Source: Flavobacteriaceae bacterium MAR_2010_188 (GTDB lineage Bacteria; Bacteroidota; Bacteroidia; Flavobacteriales; Flavobacteriaceae). From it: a stretch of DNA of 64,000 nt. The translations under genes and the position numbers were made by a program. The first letter of the stretch is position 1; each line of letters starts with the position of its first letter. Location of the stretch: the NCBI GenBank assembly GCA_900104375.1, contig LT629302.1, positions 3,516,480 through 3,580,479 of the forward strand, read 5' to 3'. Shown here piece by piece: positions 17,285 to 26,540 of the stretch. The notes under the pieces are model-generated. The model was not told the DNA's origin. It searched no databases and was given only the letters and a program-made list of their open reading frames with translations.

Positions 17285-20200
17285 ATGACTAACAGTTACT
17301 ACTACATTTCTTGCGCTTTGATATTATTAATCTTGGCTTCTTGCGCAACCCGTAAATCCCAGTATAAAAATGAACAATATAAGGCTGAAACGATGCCTGA
17401 TAAAGAAGTAGACCGACGGTTCTATCTCATTGGTGATGCAGGAATTTCGCCTCTTAACGCCATGTCTAATGCGATTACAGCCTTTAAACAGCATATAGAA
17501 GAGAAGAACACAGAACGCGATTATGCTCTCTTCTTAGGAGACAATATTTATCCCGTAGGCATGCCAGATTCTACTAGTGCCGCTCGTCCTTATGCGAATA
17601 ATAGTATGGATGCCCAAATAAATTCGGTAAAGGAATTCAAGGGTAGATCGTTATTTATTCCAGGAAATCACGATTGGTATTCCCAAGGGATCGTTGGTTT
17701 AAAAAGGGAAGAACAATACGTTGAAAAAGCTTTAGGAAAAGATTCGTTTTTACCCCAAAATGGCTGTCCGTTAGAAAGTATTTCGGTTAGTGATTCTATT
17801 CAGTTGATAGTAATAGATTCACAATGGTATTTAGAGAACTGGAATCATCATCCCACTATAAACGATAACTGCGAGATTAAGACGCGCGAACGTTTCTTAG
17901 AAGAATTAGAAGGAGAGATGAAGGATGCTAGAAAAAAGACCATTGTTTTTGCAATGCACCATCCAATGTTTACAAATGGTAATCATGGTGGGGAGTTTTC
18001 TATAGACAAGCATTTGTATCCCATTCAGAAGAAAATACCAATGCCTGGTTTGGCTTCTTTGGTAATGCAAGTAAGGACCCAAGGAGGTGTTTCAATTCAA
18101 GATCGTTATAATGAACGCTATAACAGTCTTATGAAGCGTATAAAAACCCTGGCCATAGATAACGGAAATTTAATATTTGTTTCCGGTCATGAACACACTC
18201 TACAATATATAGAATCAGAAGAAGGATTAAAACAAATTGTTTCAGGTTCTGGATCAAAAAGTTCTGCAGCTTCTCTCAAAAAAAATGGTCAATTTACTTC
18301 GGGAGAAGAAGGCTTCGCGGAGTTTACGGTTTTTAAGGATGGTAGTAGTTGGGTAAGTGTTTATGGTAACGATAATGGAGATCCTGTCTTTTTATTTCAA
18401 AAAGAGGCCTATCCGCCAAAGGTAGGATTCGATTACTCTAATCTGCCAACAACATTTCCAAATAAGGTCGAAGCTTCAATTTATACCAAACAAGAAACCG
18501 ATGTTTCTAATTTCTACGAATCCGTTTTAGGAGATCGTTATCGTGAAATCTACGGAACCAAGATTACTGTCCCGGTTGCGACCTTAGACACCCTTTATGG
18601 TGGGGTAGAAATCGTTAAACAAGGTGGTGGCCATCAAACACGTTCCCTACGACTTAAAAGAAAAGATGGTCGGGAACTTAATATGCGTGCACTTAGAAAA
18701 AGCGCGACCCAATATATACAGACGGTTTTATTCAAGGAAAATTATGTTGAAGATGCGTTTGAACAAACCGCAATTGAGGACTTAATCTTAGATTTCTATA
18801 CCGCTGCGCATCCTTATGCTTTTTTAACAATCCCAGCATTGTCTGATGCCGCTGGTTTATATAGCACCCATCCTAAACTTTATTATGTTCCTAAACATCC
18901 TTATTTGGGTGAATATAATAGCGATTTTGGAGATGAACTTTATATGATTGAAGAACGGCCTGAAGATAATTATACAGACGAAAAGACCTTTGGATTCGCA
19001 GACGATATTGAAAGTACTTACGATATTATTGAAAAGGTACGAGAAGATGAAAAATACAAGATTGACGAAGAAGCATACGTAAGAGCAAGGCTTTTTGATA
19101 TGTTAGTGGGTGATTGGGACAGGCACGCCGATCAGTGGCGGTGGGCACAGTTTGATCAACCAAACGGCGACAAACTTTACCGCCCAATACCAAGGGATAG
19201 AGACCAAGTTTTTTCAAACTTTGATGGAGCGTTGTTAGACTTAATGCGAGCTATTTCTGGTTCTACTAAACAGCTTCAAGTTTACGATGCAGAATTATCG
19301 GATGTGCAATGGATTAATGCTGCTGGAGTTAAGCTCGATAGAATTTTGATTCAGCAAGCCCAAATTGATACTTGGTTAGAGCAGGCAAAATATCTTACTG
19401 AAAATATTACGGATGAAGTAATTGAGAAAGCTTTTGCTAATATTCCTAAAGAGGTTCAAGATAAAAACCTTGAAGAAATCAAGGAAAAATTGAAGGGTAG
19501 AAGAGCTAATATGGTCGATATCGCCACTAGATATTACAAATATTTAAGTTCGTTGGTTATCCTCACCGGAACGGACAAGGACGATTATATCGAAGTTACA
19601 CGTGTAGGTGACGAGCATACCAATGTAAAAATCTCTAGGATCAAAGACGGCGAAAAAGGTGAAGTTATTGTTGATAGAACTTTAGACCGCAATTTAACCA
19701 GGGATCTATGGATATACGGTCTGGATGATGACGACATCTTTGTGGTCGATGGTAAAGCCAATAATTTAATATACACCAGACTTATCGGAGGACTTGGCAA
19801 TGATACCTATCGACTTAAAAACGGTAGAAGGATTAAAGTCTATGACCACGAATCGAAAGAGAATTTTGTTGAAGTGAATAATGGCGGTCAGATTAAAAGA
19901 ACCGATGTATATAATCTTAATATATTCGACTTCACAAAGAATATTCAGAAAAAAGGTGGATTGAGTCCTAACGCCGGTTACAATCCAGACGATGGGGTCT
20001 ATTTAGGATTACAGGTGTCAAAAAGACGAGATGGTTTTCAAAGAAATCCTTTCTCACAGCTCCATGTTATCGATGCAACTTATGCTTTTGCGACCGGTGG
20101 AATAGATGTTCATTATAATGGAGAATTTGCGAACATCTTTAATGACTGGAATTTAGAGTTACAAGCAAGATTTACAAGTCAGGATTATGCCGAAAACTTC

Positions 20201-20995
20201 TTCGGATATGGTAATGAGACTCCAAATTTTGATGAGGAAAAAGACTTTGATTTTAATAGGGTGAATATTAGTTATGCTACTGCTTCTGCGGGAGTTCTCA
20301 AGAAAGCTGATTTTGGTAGTAGTTACAGTTTTAGGACGATTTTTGATGGAATTCAGGTCGATGATGATCCGGGAAAATTTATTAATGATTACGTTTCCGC
20401 GGAGTTTGCTGAATTTTACCAAAGGAAATATTTTGGGGCGGTTGAAGCTGCCTATAATTATCACAGTGCCGATAGCGAGAATAATACAACCCAAGGAATG
20501 GACTTTAACTTGGCAATTGGTGGTAGAACAAATTTAGAACAAGCCCAAGATGTCTATGCATTTATAGATTCTGATATCACCTTTTATAATGCACTTACTC
20601 TAGACAAAAAGTTGGTTTTAAGAACGAATGTTTTTTATAAACAAAGGTTCGGAAATAATTATGAATTTTACCAAGCGGCAAATATTGGAGGCGATAATGG
20701 CTTAAGAGGTTATAGAAATGAAAGGTTCACCGGTAAAACGTCCTTGGCCGGCGGAGCGGATGTTAGATATGTTTTTAATACGATTAAGACCAAAACTTTA
20801 CCACTGCAAATCGGAATATATGGCGGGGCAGATTTGGGACGCGTCTGGGTACGCGACTTTAATTCTAAAGTCTGGCATTCAGATTATGGTGGGGGGCTTT
20901 GGATTACTGCCGCGCATTTGCTGCAAGGACGTGTTAATGTGTTTACCGGGGACGAAGGCGTAAGGTTTTCGGTTGGTTTCGGGGCAAATTTCTAA
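17285..20995 (+). CDS. Giant lipoprotein: metallophosphatase, kinase-like middle and C-terminal outer-membrane beta-barrel
   Basis: 1236 residues. A lipobox (LASC, Cys20) predicts a lipoprotein. Residues about 45-340 form a calcineurin-like metallophosphoesterase with D51 (IGDAG), LGDN (D86, N87), GNHD (N128-D130), MHHP and GHEH. The last roughly 300 residues are rich in alternating aromatic/hydrophobic strands and contain GGDNGLRGYR, typical of BamA/Omp85-like surface-antigen barrels. The middle (about 480-720) holds LVGDWDRHADQW (D610, D612, R613, H614) followed by PRDRDQVF (D638, D640), which resembles the catalytic loop and metal-binding motif of HipA/FAM20C-like kinases; this is my inference. 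It may process phosphate or phosphoproteins at the outer membrane. It is followed closely by the DUF2254 gene. Confidence 0.85.
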   Translation: MTNSYYYISCALILLILASCATRKSQYKNEQYKAETMPDKEVDRRFYLIGDAGISPLNAMSNAITAFKQHIEEKNTERDYALFLGDNIYPVGMPDSTSAARPYANNSMDAQINSVKEFKGRSLFIPGNHDWYSQGIVGLKREEQYVEKALGKDSFLPQNGCPLESISVSDSIQLIVIDSQWYLENWNHHPTINDNCEIKTRERFLEELEGEMKDARKKTIVFAMHHPMFTNGNHGGEFSIDKHLYPIQKKIPMPGLASLVMQVRTQGGVSIQDRYNERYNSLMKRIKTLAIDNGNLIFVSGHEHTLQYIESEEGLKQIVSGSGSKSSAASLKKNGQFTSGEEGFAEFTVFKDGSSWVSVYGNDNGDPVFLFQKEAYPPKVGFDYSNLPTTFPNKVEASIYTKQETDVSNFYESVLGDRYREIYGTKITVPVATLDTLYGGVEIVKQGGGHQTRSLRLKRKDGRELNMRALRKSATQYIQTVLFKENYVEDAFEQTAIEDLILDFYTAAHPYAFLTIPALSDAAGLYSTHPKLYYVPKHPYLGEYNSDFGDELYMIEERPEDNYTDEKTFGFADDIESTYDIIEKVREDEKYKIDEEAYVRARLFDMLVGDWDRHADQWRWAQFDQPNGDKLYRPIPRDRDQVFSNFDGALLDLMRAISGSTKQLQVYDAELSDVQWINAAGVKLDRILIQQAQIDTWLEQAKYLTENITDEVIEKAFANIPKEVQDKNLEEIKEKLKGRRANMVDIATRYYKYLSSLVILTGTDKDDYIEVTRVGDEHTNVKISRIKDGEKGEVIVDRTLDRNLTRDLWIYGLDDDDIFVVDGKANNLIYTRLIGGLGNDTYRLKNGRRIKVYDHESKENFVEVNNGGQIKRTDVYNLNIFDFTKNIQKKGGLSPNAGYNPDDGVYLGLQVSKRRDGFQRNPFSQLHVIDATYAFATGGIDVHYNGEFANIFNDWNLELQARFTSQDYAENFFGYGNETPNFDEEKDFDFNRVNISYATASAGVLKKADFGSSYSFRTIFDGIQVDDDPGKFINDYVSAEFAEFYQRKYFGAVEAAYNYHSADSENNTTQGMDFNLAIGGRTNLEQAQDVYAFIDSDITFYNALTLDKKLVLRTNVFYKQRFGNNYEFYQAANIGGDNGLRGYRNERFTGKTSLAGGADVRYVFNTIKTKTLPLQIGIYGGADLGRVWVRDFNSKVWHSDYGGGLWITAAHLLQGRVNVFTGDEGVRFSVGFGANF

Positions 20996-21027
20996 ATGCC
21001 TAACAATGAAAGAATCTTGAAGAAAAT

Positions 21028-22335
21028 ATGAAAGAATTATACTATAAGCTACTAAAATATTTCTCGAGATTACAAGGTAAGATTGCTTTCTATCCCACAC
21101 TAATCAGTATTTGGGGACTCATCTTCGCATTCATAATGTACTATGCGGAGAACCAAGGTATTTCTTCCTATCTGGTCGACAATTTTCCGCTATTTGTCAT
21201 CGACGACATTGCAACCGCGAGGCTGATATTAGCTACTTTTATAGGTGGTCTTGTATCCATTATGGTATTTAGTTTTTCTATGGTTATGATATTGCTTAAC
21301 AATGCCTCAAGTAACTTCTCGCCTAGGGTTCTGCCGGGGATTATATCCAACCGAAGACATCAATTCATTCTCGGAGTTTATAATGCAAGTTTGCTTTATT
21401 TCATTTTTACCTTGGTTAATATTGAACCGACCGGCGATAAATATCAACTTCCAGGGTTTTCTGTAATACTTGCGATTATGGGCATGATTATTTGCCTAGG
21501 TATGTTCATTTACTTTATCCATTCTATCTCACAAGAAATACAGGTAGATAATATTATGGAACGTATCTATCTTAATGTGGAAGAGAGGTTAGAAGAATTG
21601 GTAGAAAAAGAAGATACGACTTCAATTAAATATAACGATTTTAAGGACTCTTCCCATTGGGACGAAATCCGTTCGGGCAAATCAGGATATCTTCGGGATT
21701 TAAACATAAAACCCTTTCTGAAGTTGGCCAAAGAGAATGATGTGAAGATTTATATCGTTCCTATGAAAGGGAATTTTATCTATGAAGGCGACCTTTTACT
21801 CAAGACTAGTAAAAAACTCGATGAGGACGATTGCGAATCAATTTGTTCTCAATTTATCTTTAACAATGATGAGTTGGTAGAAGATAATTATGTTCTCGGC
21901 TTTAAACAAATTACTGAAATAGCGGTTAAGGCTATGTCACCGGGTATAAATGATCCTGGAACTTGTATAAACGCCATCGATTATCTCACTGGGCTTTTTC
22001 TGCTCAGAATTAAAAAGATGGATACTAGCTACTATTTCAAAGACTCCGAACCGATTGTAGAATTCAATATTGTGTCTTTTGACCAGATACTTTACAGCGT
22101 GATGGCATCGCTAAGAACCTATGTCTCTCATGATATCCTAATCGTAAACAAACTGTTGGGAATGCTCGAAAAGCTTTTAAGAGCGAAGGATTTCGCAAAA
22201 CCAGAATATCAAATGTCTATTATAAGTGAAGTAACAAATCTGCATCAAGACGTTTTAGAATCACTTACAAATGAAAGAGATATTGCTCTGTTTGAAGAGA
22301 AGATGAGTAAATTAAAAGATCATATTACCCTTTAG
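21028..22335 (+). CDS. DUF2254 family membrane protein
   Basis: 435 residues. The N-terminal half has four predicted membrane helices (about 20-40, 58-88, 110-128 and 138-160) around the conserved DUF2254 segment FSFSMVMILLNNASSNFSPRVLP. The C-terminal half is a soluble regulatory-looking region with SPGINDPGTC, another family signature. The function of DUF2254 proteins is unknown; an ion channel or transporter role has been guessed but is not shown here. The gene lies 32 nt after the giant lipoprotein gene and overlaps the convergent gene by 11 bp at the 3' ends. Confidence 0.88.
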   Translation: MKELYYKLLKYFSRLQGKIAFYPTLISIWGLIFAFIMYYAENQGISSYLVDNFPLFVIDDIATARLILATFIGGLVSIMVFSFSMVMILLNNASSNFSPRVLPGIISNRRHQFILGVYNASLLYFIFTLVNIEPTGDKYQLPGFSVILAIMGMIICLGMFIYFIHSISQEIQVDNIMERIYLNVEERLEELVEKEDTTSIKYNDFKDSSHWDEIRSGKSGYLRDLNIKPFLKLAKENDVKIYIVPMKGNFIYEGDLLLKTSKKLDEDDCESICSQFIFNNDELVEDNYVLGFKQITEIAVKAMSPGINDPGTCINAIDYLTGLFLLRIKKMDTSYYFKDSEPIVEFNIVSFDQILYSVMASLRTYVSHDILIVNKLLGMLEKLLRAKDFAKPEYQMSIISEVTNLHQDVLESLTNERDIALFEEKMSKLKDHITL

Positions 22336-23137
22336 GATTAGCTTTTAATTCGTAGATATTGCTGCCCATCCCACTGTTTTCGTCGGTCATAATTATGTTA
22401 TTTTTATTATCAAAGCAAACACCTTCTTTTTGGGAGCTATGATTAAATAGAATTGCTTTTATTTTTCCTTTAAAGAATTTTTCATCTTTAAAGTCGGTGA
22501 GCTTCCATAATTTGGTATTATTCAATAATAAAATTGTCTTTCCATCGGGGCTGATATCTGCTGAAGTAATCTCATTGTTGTTCCCGTCTAGATTGTACTC
22601 TCCAATAATTTCTGCATTTTGCTTTCCGGCTTCATTTTTAACTTTCAATACCTTAAAATCTCCATCGTCTTTGCTGAAAATATAAAATGAATCCTGCCAA
22701 CTAAAAAAGCTTTCAAAATCCATTGATTTTGAGTCTTTAGGCATTTTAAATTCAATTTTTTCCGCATTTGCTGATTCTTTATCTAGGTCATTTACGGAGA
22801 TTTTATAAATCGTATAAGTTTTGCGATTTCGGCCGTTATCGCCGAAATCGCCGATATAAATATTTCCAAAGTTATCAGAGGTCAAATCCTCCCAATCTTC
22901 ATTTTTTGCATTAGATATCAAGATAGATTTAGCAATCGTTCCATTTGTATCGAGCCCATAAATTCGATTATCATTACCGGCATCTTCAATCACCCAAAAA
23001 AGCTGGGAGCCTTCAACTTGTTCTACCGCAGACACTTCTTTTAACTCGGTGGTAATGTCCGCTATAACTTCTAGATTACCTGTTTGGCAAGAAAGAAGGA
23101 AGAAAGTAAAAGCTGAAATAAACAATAAAATCTTCAT
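22325..23137 (-). CDS. Lipoprotein with beta-propeller-like repeats, unknown function
   Basis: 270 residues from the ATG complementary to 23135-23137, chosen because it opens on a clean lipoprotein signal (LLSC) with no extra leader; a further GTG-type start at 23161 would add eight residues. The mature part has repeated short segments such as FWVIEDAGN, DNFGNIYIGDFGDN and DISPDGKTILLL, consistent with a six-bladed propeller of NHL or SMP-30-like type. No catalytic motif is evident. It is convergent with DUF2254 and divergent from the thioesterase gene. Confidence 0.75.
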   Translation of the reverse strand: MKILLFISAFTFFLLSCQTGNLEVIADITTELKEVSAVEQVEGSQLFWVIEDAGNDNRIYGLDTNGTIAKSILISNAKNEDWEDLTSDNFGNIYIGDFGDNGRNRKTYTIYKISVNDLDKESANAEKIEFKMPKDSKSMDFESFFSWQDSFYIFSKDDGDFKVLKVKNEAGKQNAEIIGEYNLDGNNNEITSADISPDGKTILLLNNTKLWKLTDFKDEKFFKGKIKAILFNHSSQKEGVCFDNKNNIIMTDENSGMGSNIYELKANPKG

Positions 23138-23208
23138 ATTTAAAAAATCGATAAAAACCAATTTAAGTATAAATGGGCTAAATCTGAGGAGGGTTATGAT
23201 AAGTTTAA

Positions 23209-23216
23209 TAGCTTTG
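23209..23216 (+). promoter_or_regulatory. Bacteroidota -7 promoter box (TAGCTTTG)
   Basis: Exact TAnnTTTG match, 17 nt upstream of the thioesterase ATG at 23234, in the divergent spacer between two genes. Confidence 0.45.
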
Positions 23217-23233
23217 GAAAATAAATCTCTACT

Positions 23234-24103
23234 ATGGAAAATATTGAGGATCTACTATCGATTCTTGTTCTTGAGCAAACCCAAGAGAATACATTTTTAG
23301 GTAAAAGTAAGACGGTGGGCAGCCCCAATGTTTTTGGCGGTCAAGTTCTGGCACAATCCTTAAATGCAGCTTCTAGAACCATCCACAACAAAAGGATTTT
23401 GCACTCTATGCACTCTTATTTTTTGGAAGCGGGCAATTTGGAAATTCCGATTACTTATGAAGTGACCGTGATGCGAGATGGAGGAAGTTTTTCGGTTAGG
23501 AGGGTAACCGCCCTTCAAAATGAAACCGTAATCTTTATTTTATCGGCCTCTTTCCATAAAAAAGAGAAAGGCCACGACCATCAAATCAATTTTCCGGAAG
23601 ATATAAAACAACCGGAAGAATTAATGGGCTGGGATGATATGTACGAGAATTATATGGACGTTTTGCCAGACCGACTTAAAAGCTTTTTAGAAATTTCGCG
23701 TCCGGTAGAATTTAAACCTACCCAACTTCAAAACCCATTCGAGAAAGTGGATTTACCACCTATATCCCATGTTTGGTTTAAGGTAAAAGGGGATACTTCA
23801 AAATTAGATATGTCCATAAAACAACAGATTATTACCTACATATCAGATTATAACATTTTGGCGGTAGCATTGCACCGACACGGCAGCACTGCGCACTGGG
23901 GTAATACCCAAACCGCAAGTTTAGACCATTCTATGTGGTATTATCGCGATTTTGATTTGGAGGATTGGATGTTATACTCCATGGAATCGCCCAGCACTTC
24001 TAATGCGCGGGGATTTGTCCGCGGAAATATCTTTACCCGAGATGGAAAACTAGTGGCATCTGTGGCTCAGGAAGGATTGTTACGACCTAAAAATAAATCA
24101 TGA
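23234..24103 (+). CDS. tesB: Acyl-CoA thioesterase II (TesB family)
   Basis: 289 residues, the usual length of the double-hotdog TesB family. It hydrolyses acyl-CoA esters to free fatty acid and CoA in the cytoplasm. Family features: VFGGQVLAQSL in the first hotdog; in the second, SLDHSMW with catalytic D231, then ESPSTSNARGFVRGNIFTRDG and the final VASVAQEGL. It overlaps the next flavoprotein gene by 4 nt (ATGA), implying coupled translation. Confidence 0.94.
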   Translation: MENIEDLLSILVLEQTQENTFLGKSKTVGSPNVFGGQVLAQSLNAASRTIHNKRILHSMHSYFLEAGNLEIPITYEVTVMRDGGSFSVRRVTALQNETVIFILSASFHKKEKGHDHQINFPEDIKQPEELMGWDDMYENYMDVLPDRLKSFLEISRPVEFKPTQLQNPFEKVDLPPISHVWFKVKGDTSKLDMSIKQQIITYISDYNILAVALHRHGSTAHWGNTQTASLDHSMWYYRDFDLEDWMLYSMESPSTSNARGFVRGNIFTRDGKLVASVAQEGLLRPKNKS

Positions 24104-25329
24104 AACATTACGACGTCATCATTGTTGGCGGAGGTGCGGCGGGATTTTTTACTGCAATAAATATTGCAGAACAAAACGGCAGTTTATCTATTGCAATTTT
24201 GGAAAGGGGAAAGGAAGGACTTCAAAAAGTGAAGATTTCTGGTGGTGGAAGATGCAACGTTACCCATGCCGAATTCATTCCATCAGAACTGGTTTTAAAC
24301 TATCCTCGTGGCGAAAAGGAATTACTCGGACCATTCCACACTTTTATGACCGGCGACACCATTGATTGGTTCGAAAAACGTTCGATTCCTTTAAAGATTG
24401 AAGAGGACGGAAGAATGTTCCCAACGACCGACAGCTCGCAGACCATTGTTGATTGCTTTTTAGATGAAGCTGAAAAGTATGACATTGATTTGTTGTATAA
24501 CCACAGCTTGAAGAATTTCAGAAAAATCGAAAACAAATGGGAATTGAAGACCTCTACAGAAGATTTAAGTTGCGAGAAATTGGTCTTGGCAACCGGTAGC
24601 AACCCTAAGGTTTGGGATTTGCTCGAAACTATGGGTCATTCCATTTTAGCCCCGGTTCCATCTTTGTTTACCTTTAATATTAAAGATGAAAGAATTAAGG
24701 ATATTCCAGGTGTTGTCGTTGAAGATGTGGAGGTTGAGGTGTTGTTTAAAGACTCAAAAAATAATCCGAATCTGGTTTCTGAAGGACCACTACTTATTAC
24801 CCATTGGGGAATGAGTGCGCCTTCTATTTTAAAACTTTCGGCATTTGGGGCGATAGAATTTGCCAAGTGTGATTACCGGTTTCAGATTAAGATAAATTTT
24901 ATAAAAAAATCAGTCGAGGAATGTTTGGATGAATTAAAAAATCTAAAAACGGAATTATCCAAAAAGCAAGTTTCAAATTATGCCCAATTTAATCTTCCAA
25001 AGCGATTTTGGAATAAATTGGTCGAGGCTTCTACAATCGAGAGTGGCGAAACTTGGGCCGATTTAAACAAAGAAAAGTTGGCGTCATTGGCAGAACAACT
25101 CACGAATGGGATTTATGAAGTCAATGGTAAAAGCACCTTTAAGGAAGAGTTTGTGACTGCCGGTGGCGTCGAGCTAAAGGAGGTAGATTTTAAAAGATTT
25201 GAAAGTAAATTGTTTCCAAAGCTTTTCTTTGCCGGAGAAGTACTGAATATAGATGCGGTAACTGGTGGATTCAATTTTCAAAATGCCTGGACCGCTGGTT
25301 TCATTGTAGCAAAGGCGATTTCTGGATAA
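24100..25329 (+). CDS. FAD-dependent oxidoreductase of the HI0933/YhiN/BaiN family
   Basis: 409 residues. The N-terminal dinucleotide-binding motif is VGGGAAGFF, followed by an Arg-rich KISGGGRCNVTH segment that identifies the HI0933-like family. The C-terminal AGEVLNIDAVTGGFNFQNAWTAG completes the FAD fold. No substrate is firmly known for most members. It is coupled to tesB by a 4-nt overlap, and downstream genes have their own promoter. A role in fatty-acid or membrane metabolism is suggested only by the neighbour. Confidence 0.92.
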   Translation: MKHYDVIIVGGGAAGFFTAINIAEQNGSLSIAILERGKEGLQKVKISGGGRCNVTHAEFIPSELVLNYPRGEKELLGPFHTFMTGDTIDWFEKRSIPLKIEEDGRMFPTTDSSQTIVDCFLDEAEKYDIDLLYNHSLKNFRKIENKWELKTSTEDLSCEKLVLATGSNPKVWDLLETMGHSILAPVPSLFTFNIKDERIKDIPGVVVEDVEVEVLFKDSKNNPNLVSEGPLLITHWGMSAPSILKLSAFGAIEFAKCDYRFQIKINFIKKSVEECLDELKNLKTELSKKQVSNYAQFNLPKRFWNKLVEASTIESGETWADLNKEKLASLAEQLTNGIYEVNGKSTFKEEFVTAGGVELKEVDFKRFESKLFPKLFFAGEVLNIDAVTGGFNFQNAWTAGFIVAKAISG

Positions 25330-25371
25330 TTTTAAATTGAAGAGGGGAAATAAATTCCTTTTTAAAGTTTT

Positions 25372-25379
25372 TATATTTG
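25372..25379 (+). promoter_or_regulatory. Bacteroidota -7 promoter box (TATATTTG)
   Basis: Exact TAnnTTTG match, 18 nt before the ATG at 25398. It covers a TTG at 25377 that would otherwise look like an in-frame start, so the box decides the start in favour of 25398. Confidence 0.5.
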
Positions 25380-25397
25380 TCGCCACAAAACCAACTT

Positions 25398-26483
25398 ATG
25401 AACGAAGAACGATTTGTTCCCAAGCCTTATAACTATTCAATCCAAAACTTTCGCGTTAGTTGGGAGTCGCCCAGCAACATTGCTTTGGTAAAATATTGGG
25501 GTAAAAAACCAAATCAACTTCCAGAAAATCCTTCCATCAGTTTCACCTTAAAACATTCAAAAACGATTACCGAATTGTCATTGTCCAAAAAGGAATCATC
25601 GACCGATTTCGACTTTGATGTGTTTTTAGATGGTGAAGAGCAGGAGGATTTTAAACCAAAAATCCAAACTTTTTTTGAAAGGGTTTTACCGTACTTACCT
25701 TTTTTGAAAGATTATAAATTCAGGATTAATACTCAAAATACCTTTCCTCATAGTTCGGGCATCGCTTCTTCTGCCTCTGGTATGAGCGCGCTTGCACTTT
25801 GTTTAATGTCTGTAGAAGCAGAATTGTCTGAAGAAGAAATCTTTAAAGATGCGTTTTATGAAAAAGCTTCCTTTTTGGCAAGATTAGGTTCTGGGAGTGC
25901 CAGCCGTAGTATCGAAGGACCAATGATGGTTTGGGGTAAACACCACGCTATAGAAGGCAGCAATGATTTTTATGCTGTAAAATATTCAAATGAAATCCAC
26001 CCGAATTTCAAGAATTATCAAGATACCATTCTGCTGGTAGACAAAGGACAAAAGCAGGTGAGCAGTTCTGTCGGGCATAACCTTATGTTTAACCATCCTT
26101 TTGCTTTAGAACGTTTTGAACAGGCAAATGTAAATCTGAGCAAAATCCACCAGATTCTTCAATCTGGCGATTTAAACGCTTTCATCAAACTTGTAGAAAG
26201 TGAAGCGCTAACGCTGCATGCTATGATGATGACCAGTCTTCCTTACTTCATATTAATGAAACCTAATACTCTGGCGATTATAAACGAGATTTGGCAATAC
26301 CGAAAACAGCAGGACAGCAAAATCTGTTTTACTTTAGATGCAGGTGCAAATGTTCATATTTTATATCCTGAAGTTGAGAAGGAAAAAGTGTTGGAATTTA
26401 TTAAGCAAGAGCTAGTTGCCTATTGTGAAAACGGGCAGTTTATCGCCGATGAAATAGGTAACGGAGCAATCCATATTAACTAA
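25398..26483 (+). CDS. mvaD: Diphosphomevalonate decarboxylase
   Basis: 361 residues from the ATG at 25398. It converts mevalonate diphosphate plus ATP to isopentenyl diphosphate. The signature APSNIALVKYWGK-like segment near residue 25 (SPSNIALVKYWGK), the GHMP phosphate loop region HSSGIASSASG and ARLGSGSASRS are all present, as is the late LDAGANVHILY. The mevalonate route is usual in Flavobacteria. It heads a run of isoprenoid genes (a GHMP kinase and a UbiA prenyltransferase follow). Phosphomevalonate kinase is not in the window. Confidence 0.95.
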   Translation: MNEERFVPKPYNYSIQNFRVSWESPSNIALVKYWGKKPNQLPENPSISFTLKHSKTITELSLSKKESSTDFDFDVFLDGEEQEDFKPKIQTFFERVLPYLPFLKDYKFRINTQNTFPHSSGIASSASGMSALALCLMSVEAELSEEEIFKDAFYEKASFLARLGSGSASRSIEGPMMVWGKHHAIEGSNDFYAVKYSNEIHPNFKNYQDTILLVDKGQKQVSSSVGHNLMFNHPFALERFEQANVNLSKIHQILQSGDLNAFIKLVESEALTLHAMMMTSLPYFILMKPNTLAIINEIWQYRKQQDSKICFTLDAGANVHILYPEVEKEKVLEFIKQELVAYCENGQFIADEIGNGAIHIN

Positions 26484-26490
26484 AATAGCG

Positions 26491-26498
26491 TATATTTG
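26491..26498 (+). promoter_or_regulatory. Bacteroidota -7 promoter box (TATATTTG)
   Basis: Exact TAnnTTTG match in the 57-bp gap after mvaD, 42 nt upstream of the GHMP kinase ATG. It suggests that the kinase has its own promoter in addition to any read-through. Confidence 0.45.
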
Positions 26499-26540
26499 CA
26501 TACGTTTTGCCAAATTATGGCAATGACCTCAAAGTATTAG

